Source: Mucilaginibacter sp. L294
GTDB lineage: Bacteria; Bacteroidota; Bacteroidia; Sphingobacteriales; Sphingobacteriaceae
Direction of reading: 5' to 3'
Assembly (NCBI RefSeq): GCF_001636615.1
Contig: NZ_LGEK01000011.1
Coordinates: forward strand, 33,516-97,515
DNA length: 64,000 nt
The translations under genes and the position numbers were made by a program. The notes beneath the pieces were generated by a model. That model was given only the letters and a program-made list of their open reading frames with translations, had not been told where the DNA came from and did no database searches. Positions 53,297 to 61,697 of the stretch are shown piece after piece. Positions within the stretch are counted from its first letter, which is position 1. The number at the start of each line of letters is the position of its first letter.

Positions 53297-54878
53297 GCGC
53301 ATACCAATTTTTAAAAGCTGGGTTCCTGGTTGGGCAATCAAGATCATCCTGTTCTCGCTGATCCTGCCAACACTGGTCCTGTTTTTTCTGCCATTTGCAA
53401 ATATTAATGCAGCAGCGGGCTATTATGGAAGTGAGCCGGCGGATATACAATTTACAGTAGCACTTTTTTACGCCGGTTATATTGCTTTTTATAGCCTTGA
53501 ACGACGTTTTTTTAACTTCCTGGCGGCAAAGGAATACTTTGTAATGTTCACCATGTTGGAGTTACTGACAACACTGATTTGTTATTTAACCAACGATCTT
53601 TACCTTCTATTCCCGATTCGCTTTCTCCAGGGGATGTTATTCTCCAGCACGGTAAACTTGTCCCTATCCCTAATGTTTACCCGCCTGCATAGTGAGAGAG
53701 CCCGCGAGATCAGTTTTTCGGTATTCTTTGGGATGCTGATCTGTATTGTTCCTTTTACCAATCTGGTTACAGCCGATTTGATCGACTCTTATAATTTCAA
53801 CCTGGTGTATAAAGGGGCATTATTTTCATACCTGCCCTGCCTTTGCCTGATCATGTTGTGTATGAATAACATTCGTTTAAACGTACGTTTCCATTTGTAT
53901 AAGTTGGATTGGCAGAGTTTCGTGTTTTGGAGCGCCATGCTAATCTTACTCGGATATATCACCATTTACGGACAGGAATATTACTGGCTGGAGGATTCGC
54001 GTATTCTTTATAGCGCGGTGGCTATAGTTGTAAGTACCCTGATCTATATTGTGCGCCAAAGCGTTTTGAAACGCCCTTATCTTAACCTGGAAATATTCCG
54101 TTTTCGAAACTTTAAATTCGCCGCCTTTCTCATACTCATTCTTTACATATGTCGTTTTGCCGCTAATATTACAAACTCATTTTTTGCCAATGTGCTTAAG
54201 CTTGATCCTATCCACATCAGCTATGTGAACACCATTAACCTTTTGGGCCTTATCCTTGGCATCATCATTTCCTGTGTAATGATTTTGCAAAAAAAGAGCA
54301 TACGGTTTATCTGGTTTCCGGGCTTTATACTATTACTGGCCTTTCATATGATGATGTATTTTCTTTTCGCTACAGAAGCAAATGAAAATAATTTCTATGC
54401 TCCGCTTTTTATGCAGGGCCTGGGCGTTGGGATGATTATGGTTCCCACCATTGTATATGCCATCTCTGCGGTTCCCGTTGCAATCGGCCCCTCAGCAACC
54501 TCTATGTGTTCTACCATGGGATATGTTGGTTTTTGTATTAGCGCAGCGCTTATCAACTTTTGCGAACTGTACGAGAAAAGCCGGCATTATAATGCGTTTC
54601 AGGATCATCTTACAAAGATCGATCAGTTTGCGGTGCACGTATTGTCGCTACGTAGTAATAATCTGTTATCAAAGGGCCTTTCATTAAAACAATCAGCTAA
54701 AGGAGCCAGCAAGCAGCTGATAAGCGCCATTAATCAACAGATCCAGATCAGGTTTGCCATGGATTATTACGAGTTGATGTCAATTATGCTGGTCATTACA
54801 TTATTGCTGATCGCCCTGTTCCCTTATTTGAACCGTACTGCTGCCTATCTGCGTTCCCGCAGGCTCGCACCGGCATAA
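53289..54878 (+). CDS. MFS transporter (DHA2/EmrB-type)
   Basis: This is a 529-residue inner-membrane pump with about 14 hydrophobic segments. Recognisable features are YYGSEPADIQFTVALFYAGY near the start, LLFPIRFLQGMLFSSTVNLSLSLMFTRLHSERAREISFS (the helix 4-5 region) and MQGLGVGMIMVPTIVYAISAVPVAIGPSATSMCSTMGYVGFC. It lacks a standard motif A, so it is a divergent DHA2-like member. The partner adaptor and TolC genes are directly upstream, forming an EmrAB-TolC-like tripartite exporter. The substrate is unknown. Confidence 0.88.
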   Translation: MDRRIPIFKSWVPGWAIKIILFSLILPTLVLFFLPFANINAAAGYYGSEPADIQFTVALFYAGYIAFYSLERRFFNFLAAKEYFVMFTMLELLTTLICYLTNDLYLLFPIRFLQGMLFSSTVNLSLSLMFTRLHSERAREISFSVFFGMLICIVPFTNLVTADLIDSYNFNLVYKGALFSYLPCLCLIMLCMNNIRLNVRFHLYKLDWQSFVFWSAMLILLGYITIYGQEYYWLEDSRILYSAVAIVVSTLIYIVRQSVLKRPYLNLEIFRFRNFKFAAFLILILYICRFAANITNSFFANVLKLDPIHISYVNTINLLGLILGIIISCVMILQKKSIRFIWFPGFILLLAFHMMMYFLFATEANENNFYAPLFMQGLGVGMIMVPTIVYAISAVPVAIGPSATSMCSTMGYVGFCISAALINFCELYEKSRHYNAFQDHLTKIDQFAVHVLSLRSNNLLSKGLSLKQSAKGASKQLISAINQQIQIRFAMDYYELMSIMLVITLLLIALFPYLNRTAAYLRSRRLAPA

Positions 54879-54904
54879 TCACATTCACTTAACAATAACA
54901 ACAA

Positions 54905-55312
54905 ATGAAATATATAACCTTATTCGCCATCATCATACTCGGTATTACCGCTTGCCAGAAAGATGACCAGAACTTTAAACTGAAAACAGTTACTATAAAT
55001 GCCTATACCAGGAAAGACCTTCCCTTACAGCGTATTTATGTCAAAATAGTTGATGCTATAGATACGCAACGGGTTATTGGCACATCTGCGTCATACCCAT
55101 CAAATTTGCCCCTGCCGGTTACATTAGGGGTAACTTCGAGCCTGAAACAGGCGCTTTACAAGCATACTTGCCTGGTACAGTTATGGGGCGATGCCGCAGG
55201 TTTACTAAGTTCTAAAAGAATGGATATGAATAATTATAAAATCGTCTTTCCATTAGAGATGGATGTCGAAAATGAAGAGATGGATATTTCCCTTTCGGGA
55301 AACTGGGATTAA
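54905..55312 (+). CDS. Small lipoprotein, unknown function
   Basis: This 135-residue protein has a lipoprotein signal (LFAIIILGITACQKDD, lipobox ITAC) and a beta-rich remainder (VTINAYTRKDLPLQRIYVKI). No family was recognised. It follows the MFS gene by 26 bases and may be the last gene of the efflux operon, perhaps as an outer-membrane accessory. The convergent Crp/Fnr gene follows after about 75 bases with no clear terminator between. Confidence 0.6.
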   Translation: MKYITLFAIIILGITACQKDDQNFKLKTVTINAYTRKDLPLQRIYVKIVDAIDTQRVIGTSASYPSNLPLPVTLGVTSSLKQALYKHTCLVQLWGDAAGLLSSKRMDMNNYKIVFPLEMDVENEEMDISLSGNWD

Positions 55313-55387
55313 AATTAGCACTTATTATTTGTAGCTTAGATCGTAAACGTCAATCTTTTGACTAACCCATTACTCTCTGTTGATACG

Positions 55388-55987
55388 TTATTTAACCTTT
55401 TTACTTTCAATACGTTTCCTAATCCGGCTTAATGAAGGGTTGGTGATACCAAGATAAGACGAGATGTGATAAGCCGGGATACGCTCAATAATATCCGGAT
55501 GTTCTTCCAGCAACCTGATATAGCGTTGTTCATGAGAGAAAAAAATGAATTCTTCTGTGCGAGTTTGGGCAATATTAAAAAATAATTCGGCCAGCAGCCT
55601 GCCGAACTTTCCCCAGTTAGCGTGGGTTTCATAAAGGCTGTTAAGGTCATTATAGGAAATGAAAAAAAATTCTGAATCCTCCATCGCTTCGATAAAATAC
55701 CAGCAAGGGTTGCGCGATATGAAGCTTCTGAAAGAAACGACAAACTGATTTTCCGAGAAAAAGAAGATGTTCTTGTCTTCTTTTGCAGTTGGGTCTTGAA
55801 AGTAAATCCTGAATATACCTTTAACTACCAATCCGAGGTCATTGCAAACCATGCTTTGCATGTTGAAGAAATCCCCTTTATTTATTTTTCGCGATTTCCA
55901 AAATGGCTGGCTATCGCTAATGTCTTTATCATTCAATGGGGCAAAATCCCTCAGATGCTGAAATATGATATCGTTTCTATCGGTCAT
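55388..55987 (-). CDS. Crp/Fnr family transcriptional regulator
   Basis: This 199-residue protein has a Crp-type effector domain (FWKSRKINKGDFFNMQSMVCNDLGLVVKGIFRIYF, NQFVVSFRSFIS) and a DNA-binding winged helix (IPAYHISSYLGITNPSLSRIRKRIE). There is no FNR cysteine cluster and the cyclic-nucleotide phosphate cassette is not conserved, so the effector is unknown. The upstream divergent region contains two perfect 18-bp palindromes spaced 65 bases apart, the strongest candidate binding sites. The divergently transcribed DUF308-like gene is the obvious target. Confidence 0.88.
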   Translation of the reverse strand: MTDRNDIIFQHLRDFAPLNDKDISDSQPFWKSRKINKGDFFNMQSMVCNDLGLVVKGIFRIYFQDPTAKEDKNIFFFSENQFVVSFRSFISRNPCWYFIEAMEDSEFFFISYNDLNSLYETHANWGKFGRLLAELFFNIAQTRTEEFIFFSHEQRYIRLLEEHPDIIERIPAYHISSYLGITNPSLSRIRKRIESKKVK

Positions 55988-56095
55988 TTGATCATTATAT
56001 AAAATCTGAATTTTAACCTAAGCTAACTAAGAAATTAAAAATCCTCTGTGCGGCGCTCACTATCCCTCAAATATAATCTGAATATAGCCAAAGCA

Positions 56096-56113
56096 TTTTC
56101 ACTTAAGTGAAAA
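56096..56113. promoter_or_regulatory. 18-bp palindrome, operator candidate 1
   Basis: TTTTCACTTAAGTGAAAA, perfectly self-complementary, lies 109 bases upstream of the Crp/Fnr start on the divergent side. It is preceded by AGCA, as is the second copy. Confidence 0.7.
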
Positions 56114-56160
56114 TTACCGAAGCAATAGCATTGTAATGGTACCGTAATTTTCTAATAGCA

Positions 56161-56178
56161 TTTTCACTTAAGTGAAAA
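56161..56178. promoter_or_regulatory. 18-bp palindrome, operator candidate 2
   Basis: Identical to the site at 56096, exactly 65 bases further on and 58 bases before the DUF308-like start. A pair of identical sites on nearly the same helix face suggests cooperative binding or looping. Confidence 0.7.
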
Positions 56179-56235
56179 ACGTGCAGTGAGATCTTTTAGA
56201 CCTTTGAGATAATAAAACATTTAAAATTAAAAATC

Positions 56236-56826
56236 ATGACATCAAATTCTTCATCTAATACAGTAATAGCCAAACAGGCCGTTAATACCGCCAGATCATT
56301 ACGCACACTTTATTTTACCCGTGCCACCTTTTCGGTACTATGGGTGATTCTGATCGCCCTTTTTGCAAAAACATCCGTAGAAATTGCTACCATTTTGCTG
56401 ATCATTTACCCTGCCTGGGATGTAGTGGGCACCTTCCTCGATATCCGCGCCAATCAAGATAGCCCGTCTAAAACACCACAATATGTAAATGTCGTAATCA
56501 GTAGCATCACTACTGTTGCTGTAGGCATCGCTTTACAAAAGGGCGTTCCTGAAGCATTGATGGTTTTCGGTGCATGGGCAATTGGAACAGGGTTGATCCA
56601 ACTGATATTAGGATTACGCCGCAGGAAATTTTTAGGTGGCCAATGGCCTATGATCATCAGCGGTGGCCAGTCCATTATCGGCGGTACTTCATTTATCCTT
56701 CTGGCACATGACCCAACCAAGGGAATTGCCAGTTTAGGCGGGTATGCCGCATTTGGTGCCTTTTATTACCTGCTTGCCGCATTTCGCCTTAATAAGGCGG
56801 TTAACAGTGGTACTGCGACAGCCTGA
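56236..56826 (+). CDS. DUF308-like membrane protein
   Basis: This is a 196-residue integral membrane protein with about six hydrophobic segments. Family-like patterns are YFTRATFSVLWVILIALFAKTS, IATILLIIYPAWDVVGTFLDIRANQ, EALMVFGAWAIGTGLIQLILGLRRRK and GGQWPMIISGGQSIIGGTSFILLAHD. Similar HdeD-type (DUF308) proteins are associated with acid and other stresses, but no function is established for this one. It is divergent from the Crp/Fnr regulator across the palindrome pair and is probably controlled by it. Confidence 0.75.
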   Translation: MTSNSSSNTVIAKQAVNTARSLRTLYFTRATFSVLWVILIALFAKTSVEIATILLIIYPAWDVVGTFLDIRANQDSPSKTPQYVNVVISSITTVAVGIALQKGVPEALMVFGAWAIGTGLIQLILGLRRRKFLGGQWPMIISGGQSIIGGTSFILLAHDPTKGIASLGGYAAFGAFYYLLAAFRLNKAVNSGTATA

Positions 56827-56995
56827 ATAAATATCACCAGGCTAAATTGATGCTATAGGTCAATTGCTAACAAGTGAAATCTTCATGTGTGGAATAGAGG
56901 GTGTACATAATTGCATCAAACGCGGGCTCCTTGCGATAAAAGAGAAATGCTTCTGAAGAATTGTTGCTGTTATGTAAAGATAAATCTTTGTTCAA

Positions 56996-57017
56996 TAAAT
57001 GACCGTTCGGTCATTTA
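56996..57017. promoter_or_regulatory. TetR operator overlapping its own promoter
   Basis: Ten-base arms TAAATGACCG and CGGTCATTTA flank two T. The site overlaps the -7 box TATATTTG (57016-57023) of the TetR gene, so autorepression is expected. Confidence 0.75.
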
Positions 57018-57023
57018 TATTTG
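57016..57023 (+). promoter_or_regulatory. -7 box of the TetR gene at 57039
   Basis: TATATTTG matches TAnnTTTG. It lies 15 bases before the start codon and overlaps the operator by two bases. Confidence 0.55.
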
Positions 57024-57038
57024 TGCATTATTTATAAT

Positions 57039-57632
57039 ATGTCAAAAGGAGAAAGTACTAAGCAAATGATCATTGAAAAGGCCACTCCCATTTTTAATAA
57101 GAAGGGCATTTTCGGCACATCAATGAGCGATATTATGGAAGCTGCGAAGTTATCTAAAGGCAGCCTTTATGTGCACTTTGAGGATAAGGATTCGCTGGCA
57201 TTTTCTGTGCTTGAATATAGCTTGGGCTTGCAGAATAAAAAGCTTAGCACCTCCATGGATCATATTGATGACCCTTACAGAAAGCTATTGGCCTACCTGG
57301 AAGTTTACCACGACCCCATGAACCCCACAGTGCCCGGCGGCTGCCCAATGATGAACTTTGGTATGGAGGCCGATGATAACTTCCCTTTGGTAAAAGAGCG
57401 AGTAAACAGGGCGATAGAAATGCGGCAGAAATTCCTGGAAGGCATCATCAAAGCAGGCATACAGGAAGGAATTTTTAAATCCGACTGGAACTACCGGGAA
57501 TTTGCTACTGTAATGTTCGCTATGATACAGGGAGGTATAATGGTTTGCCGCATTGCCGGGAGTAGTGCAAAAATGGCAGCCATAATCAAACAGCTAAAAA
57601 ACCTGATACAGGCGCAGCTGATCAATAAATAA
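57039..57632 (+). CDS. TetR-family repressor
   Basis: The start at 57039 gives 197 residues (MSKGESTKQMIIEKATPIFN). The N-terminal TetR helix-turn-helix is FGTSMSDIMEAAKLSKGSLYVHFEDKDSLAFSVL. The C-terminal domain has the GGCPMMNFGMEADDNFP motif shared with the second TetR protein at 61698, showing that the two are paralogues. A palindromic operator overlaps its promoter. The MFS exporter gene follows at 19 bases in the same direction, so this repressor probably responds to an exported compound and controls both genes. Confidence 0.9.
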   Translation: MSKGESTKQMIIEKATPIFNKKGIFGTSMSDIMEAAKLSKGSLYVHFEDKDSLAFSVLEYSLGLQNKKLSTSMDHIDDPYRKLLAYLEVYHDPMNPTVPGGCPMMNFGMEADDNFPLVKERVNRAIEMRQKFLEGIIKAGIQEGIFKSDWNYREFATVMFAMIQGGIMVCRIAGSSAKMAAIIKQLKNLIQAQLINK

Positions 57633-57651
57633 TCACAAGTTACTATATATA

Positions 57652-58887
57652 ATGAACGATCAGACCGAGGGGCTTGTTGATGCCGCCCCAAAATATACAT
57701 CCAAAACCATTACAGAAAGCAACCGTAAAAGGGCAACTATCCTGGCATTTGCGCTTATCCCGCTTTCGGGTTTAGCTACCGATATTTATCTGCCATCGTT
57801 CCCCAATATGGCTTTGTCTTTTAAAGTGGGGGCATCAAGTATACAGTATACCATTATTTGTTTTTTGCTGAGTTACGGTATTGCCCAACTGTTTGTGGGC
57901 TCTATTATCGATAGCTTTGGCAGGTACCGCATCAACCTGGCATCGCTGCTGGTATTTGCGTTAAGCAGCTTTGTAATTGTGCTGACTACAGATATCCATA
58001 TTGTTTACCTGATGCGGGTTGTACAGGGCATAACTACGGCCTTTATTATTGTGGGCAAGCGGGCCTTTTTTGTTGATGTTTATACCGGCGAAAAACGGAG
58101 GCATTACACCAGCATGCTTTCCATTGTTTGGGCAACAGCGCCGATATTGGCCCCGTTTTTTGGCGGCTATCTTCAGAAAAGCTTCGGCTGGCAATCTAAT
58201 TTTGTTGTATTGGGAATCTACGGTGTGGTTATGTTCTTGTTAGAGCTCATCTACAGCGGCGAATCTATCAAAGTAAAACACCCTTTCCACCCAAAGGCTA
58301 TATTTAAAGTATACCATACGCTTATCTCATCTGCCGATTTTACTTTCGGGATAGTGGTTTTGGGCGTATGTTTCGGTATCCTGATGATATTCTCTATGTC
58401 GGCACCGTTTATTGTTGAACATTTGTTCCATCTATCATCTGTTGCAACGGGCTATTGCGCGTTGCTGTCGGGTACATCAATTTTTATTGGGGGCATTTTA
58501 GGCAAAGCCTTAAAATTTGGGTCGCTGTCAAAAAAACTTATCTTGGCTAATATTACACAACTGGGGTTAATTGGGCTGATGTATGTTCTTACACCCGTTT
58601 ATACCAGCCTCCCATTCCTGATGATGTTTGTAGTATTGATCAATATTATTTGCGGGTTTATTTATAATCTGTTCTTTACTTATTGCCTAACCCGCTTCCC
58701 GCTGAATGCGGGCGTTGCCAGCGGTTTAACCAGCGGCGGCTCATACCTGGTAACATCATTTGTTACCTCGGTATTATTTGGCTTTATTGTGATTAAAGAT
58801 CAATCCTCTCTCGCATTAGGATATTTAATACTGGGACTGCTTATCACAGGCTTGCTGTTATTCCTCCGTAAAAAGCTGGCATATTAA
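57652..58887 (+). CDS. MFS drug transporter (Bcr/CflA-like, DHA1)
   Basis: This is a 411-residue pump with 12 expected membrane segments. Motifs include IPLSGLATDIYLPSFPNMALSFKV (segment 1), GIAQLFVGSIIDSFGRYRINLASLL (motif A region) and YLMRVVQGITTAFIIVGKRAFFVD (motif B region), as in Bcr/CflA multidrug exporters. The gene lies 19 bases after the TetR repressor and is followed by two strong tandem terminators. Substrates are unknown. Confidence 0.9.
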   Translation: MNDQTEGLVDAAPKYTSKTITESNRKRATILAFALIPLSGLATDIYLPSFPNMALSFKVGASSIQYTIICFLLSYGIAQLFVGSIIDSFGRYRINLASLLVFALSSFVIVLTTDIHIVYLMRVVQGITTAFIIVGKRAFFVDVYTGEKRRHYTSMLSIVWATAPILAPFFGGYLQKSFGWQSNFVVLGIYGVVMFLLELIYSGESIKVKHPFHPKAIFKVYHTLISSADFTFGIVVLGVCFGILMIFSMSAPFIVEHLFHLSSVATGYCALLSGTSIFIGGILGKALKFGSLSKKLILANITQLGLIGLMYVLTPVYTSLPFLMMFVVLINIICGFIYNLFFTYCLTRFPLNAGVASGLTSGGSYLVTSFVTSVLFGFIVIKDQSSLALGYLILGLLITGLLLFLRKKLAY

Positions 58888-58904
58888 TATCCATGATAGA
58901 AAAC

Positions 58905-58937
58905 AAAAAGCCGTTTACAAACAATAAACGGCTTTTT
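58905..58937 (+). terminator. First terminator after the MFS gene
   Basis: A 13-bp stem (AAAAAGCCGTTTA and its complement) around CAAACAA, ending in five T. Confidence 0.9.
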
Positions 58938-58950
58938 GTTTTATTAGAAG

Positions 58951-58985
58951 AATGGTTGCCATTATAGGAAATGCAACCATTTTTT
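58951..58985 (+). terminator. Second, tandem terminator
   Basis: AATGGTTGC pairs with GCAACCATT, followed by a run of T. It insulates the dehydrogenase gene downstream. Confidence 0.8.
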
Positions 58986-59039
58986 AAGATCAAATAAAAA
59001 TATTAGTACGTTAGCCCTGCATCATATCGTTTAAATTCT

Positions 59040-60794
59040 ATGTTAAAAGTATTTAAGGCCTGCTTTATAACCGGTTTTGTATCACTGTTTCTCCTGTTTG
59101 GTTTTACTGCGATCAGGAAGAATAAACAGAAAACCGCAAATACAAATAACGACTTGGTTTTGCCCCAAGGTTTTAAATTGACTGTAGTAGTTAATGAGCT
59201 ACCCGAAAAAGCCCGCCACATGGCCGTGAATATCAATGGCGATATTTACGTGAAATTACGATTCCCGGATAGCATAGGCGGAAACGCCGCCCTGCGCGAT
59301 ACCAATAATGACGGCAAGGCCGATATCATACAAAAATTCGCCAACTATGACGATAAGGGGAGTTATGGTACGGGCATGCGGGTACATAAAGGTTACTTGT
59401 ATTTTAGCTCAGAGGTAAATGTGTACCGCACCAAACTAAACCCTGCAACACTGGTGCCCCATGGGCCGCTGGAATTAATTGTGCATGACGCCAACAGTCC
59501 GCATGAGCATGATGCAAAACCCATAGCTTTTGATAATGCAGGCCACATGTATGTTGCTTTTGGGGCGCCATCAAACGCCTGCCAGGTACAAAACCGCGTG
59601 CCCGGCTCACCGGGGATAGAGGGCTGCCCTTTATTAAAAGAATACGGCGGCATCTGGCAGTTTGATGAAGCCAAAGCCGGGCAGGAGCAAAAAGACGGCA
59701 TCAGGTACGCCACAGGTTTAAGAAGCGTAGTTGCTATGGATTGGAACACCAGCGATAATTGTTTATATGTAATGGCCCATGGCCGTGACGACCTGCGCCT
59801 TCAATTCCCTAAATTGTTTAGCCGCTGGCAAAGCGCGGTATTGCCTGCCGAAGAATTTTTAAAAGTAAAACAAGGTACCGATGCGGGCTGGCCTTATTAC
59901 TATTACGATCCTTTCATCAAAAAGCGTGTACTAAGCCCGGAGTATGGCGGCAATGGCAAAATATTAAAGAATGGTGCTAAATATCCGCAGCCGCTAATGG
60001 CGTTTCCTGCGCACTGGGCGCCTAATGACCTGCTTTTTTATACCGGCAACCAGTTCCCTGCAAGGTATAAAAACGGAGCTTTTATTGCCTTTCATGGCTC
60101 TACCAACCGTTCGCCGTACCCGCAGGCAGGTTTTGTTATTTGCTTTGTGCCATTTAAAAACGGTGTGCCTACAGGCAAGTGGGAGGTTTTTGCAGATGGT
60201 TTTGCCGGGCGAAATACTATAACCAGTGTAAGCGATGCGGTTTACCGGCCAATGGGGTTGGCCATGGGGCCGGATGGTTCTTTATACGTAAGCGACACCG
60301 AAAAAGGGCGTGTATGGAAAATTGAATTTAATGGGGATAAAGCCAAATTTGGCGTTGCCCAACTGGCCAAAATGGAATTACGTAAAAAACTGCCAAGCTT
60401 AAAAGACCCCGATCCGGTTAAAAATAATTTGATGAAGGGGATGCTAACAGGTGGTGCCAGAATTTACAATACCTACTGCACAAACTGCCACCAGCAAAAC
60501 GGCAAAGGCGATGGCAATATGTTCCCCCCCTTAAGCGGGTCGGAATGGGTAACGGGGGGTAAATTTATGGAGAAGGATGTGGCTATCGGTGTAATGTTAA
60601 AAGGAGTGAACGGGCCTATAAAAGTGAGCGGCAGGCCTTACAACAGCGTAATGCCGCCGCATGATTTTTTAAGCGATAAGGAAATAGCCAGCGTGCTTAC
60701 TTATGTGCGCAACAACTTTGGCAACACCAGCAGTTTAATAACCGAAGCCGAGGTGAAGGCCGAAAGGGCAAAACTACCCGCAAAGAAAAACTAA
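59040..60794 (+). CDS. Sorbosone/glucose dehydrogenase-like propeller fused to cytochrome c
   Basis: This is a 584-residue exported protein. A signal-anchor (FKACFITGFVSLFLLFGFTAI) precedes a six-blade beta-propeller of the PQQ-type sugar dehydrogenase family: LPQGFKLTVVVNELPEKARHMAVNINGDIYV, RDTNNDGKADIIQKF, SPHEHDAKPIAFDNAGHMYVAFG, TGLRSVVAMDWNTSDNCLYV and MGLAMGPDGSLYVSDTEKGRVWKI. After it comes a cytochrome c domain with IYNTYCTNCHQQNGKGDG and a likely Met ligand in NSVMPPHDFL. It could oxidise a sugar or sugar-like alcohol and pass electrons to the haem. The electron acceptor and substrate are unknown. Confidence 0.88.
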   Translation: MLKVFKACFITGFVSLFLLFGFTAIRKNKQKTANTNNDLVLPQGFKLTVVVNELPEKARHMAVNINGDIYVKLRFPDSIGGNAALRDTNNDGKADIIQKFANYDDKGSYGTGMRVHKGYLYFSSEVNVYRTKLNPATLVPHGPLELIVHDANSPHEHDAKPIAFDNAGHMYVAFGAPSNACQVQNRVPGSPGIEGCPLLKEYGGIWQFDEAKAGQEQKDGIRYATGLRSVVAMDWNTSDNCLYVMAHGRDDLRLQFPKLFSRWQSAVLPAEEFLKVKQGTDAGWPYYYYDPFIKKRVLSPEYGGNGKILKNGAKYPQPLMAFPAHWAPNDLLFYTGNQFPARYKNGAFIAFHGSTNRSPYPQAGFVICFVPFKNGVPTGKWEVFADGFAGRNTITSVSDAVYRPMGLAMGPDGSLYVSDTEKGRVWKIEFNGDKAKFGVAQLAKMELRKKLPSLKDPDPVKNNLMKGMLTGGARIYNTYCTNCHQQNGKGDGNMFPPLSGSEWVTGGKFMEKDVAIGVMLKGVNGPIKVSGRPYNSVMPPHDFLSDKEIASVLTYVRNNFGNTSSLITEAEVKAERAKLPAKKN

Positions 60795-60801
60795 CTGCGG
60801 G

Positions 60802-61554
60802 CTATTTTAAGGCCTCTTTCAATTCATCTATTTTATCTGTAGATAGTATATCGGCATTTAGTTCCATCAGCTTTTGCCAGCCTGCAACATTATCGGGCGC
60901 AGCCCAAAAGCGAATTTTTTTGCCAGATGCATGCACAGCGTTAATTATTGATTTAAGGACCTTTTCATCTATAGGCGGTAAGATGCCATCGCCCCTCCAT
61001 TTAGAATAGTTTTCAAAATTAAGGCTTACCTGCGCAACACGTTTCCATTGGCCTGGAGTATGCGGTAATTGCAGGTCATCATCAAAAGTAATATAAGGCG
61101 GGTATTTACGGTATTCGGCAGGTGGCGGGCGGTTACCTGTAATAATAATACTAAGCGGGTTATTATTGTTGCCTGAATGGATCAGGTGTTTCAGCGGTTT
61201 TAACTCTTCTAACAATTCGGATAATATTGGGGTGTATGCACCTTTAAGGTCTATAACCAGGTTAAGTGGCCGTGGCCGGGTCTTAAATTCTTTTAGGATG
61301 GGTTGCAGGTACATTTTGTCGAGCGAAAGAAGTTGCTTTGCCGCATCAGTATCATGGGCAACAACTAACCTACCATTGCGTAAGTATACATCTGCTTCTA
61401 TAGCGCCTGCGCCCGCATTAAATGCATGGTAAAAAGCTTCGGGCCTTGAGTAATCATTGTGGGAATGGATGCTTGACGCAGTGTGTTTTTTCTGTGCGGA
61501 TGAATGACCTATAAAAACGGCGAACAGCGCGATAGATAAAAAGAATTTTAGCAT
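60802..61554 (-). CDS. PLC-like / glycerophosphodiesterase-fold exported protein
   Basis: This 250-residue protein has a signal peptide (FFLSIALFAVFIGHSSAQ). It shows the core of the phosphatidylinositol-specific PLC/GDPD superfamily: SSIHSHNDYSRPEAFYHAF, GAGAIEADVYLRNGRLVVAHD with Glu-x-Asp and the catalytic His, LNLVIDLKGAY and KKIRFWAAPDNVAGWQKLM near the end. These match secreted phosphodiesterases of Bacteroidota. It is convergent with the dehydrogenase gene, with only 7 bases between the stops, and is 143 bases from the divergent TetR gene. Confidence 0.83.
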   Translation of the reverse strand: MLKFFLSIALFAVFIGHSSAQKKHTASSIHSHNDYSRPEAFYHAFNAGAGAIEADVYLRNGRLVVAHDTDAAKQLLSLDKMYLQPILKEFKTRPRPLNLVIDLKGAYTPILSELLEELKPLKHLIHSGNNNNPLSIIITGNRPPPAEYRKYPPYITFDDDLQLPHTPGQWKRVAQVSLNFENYSKWRGDGILPPIDEKVLKSIINAVHASGKKIRFWAAPDNVAGWQKLMELNADILSTDKIDELKEALK

Positions 61555-61676
61555 GATACAGTATTTAAACAGGTAGATACTAAGTACAACGCAAAATAGG
61601 TAATTTATGTTAGGCGGATGTTAAGTCATCCAACATCAGGCGATAAAATTATATTACATGGATATGATGCTATATA

Positions 61677-61692
61677 AATACCAACCGGTATA
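61677..61692. promoter_or_regulatory. TetR operator overlapping its own -7 box
   Basis: AATACC-AACC-GGTATA is a degenerate copy of the two sites near 62323 and 62389. It overlaps TATATTTG (61689-61696), the -7 box of the TetR gene whose ATG begins at 61698. Confidence 0.65.
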
Positions 61693-61697
61693 TTTGC

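Noticed and set aside
59040..60794. Two separate genes (dehydrogenase and cytochrome c)
   Set aside because: The frame is continuous across the junction with no stop or internal start signal; it is a fusion.
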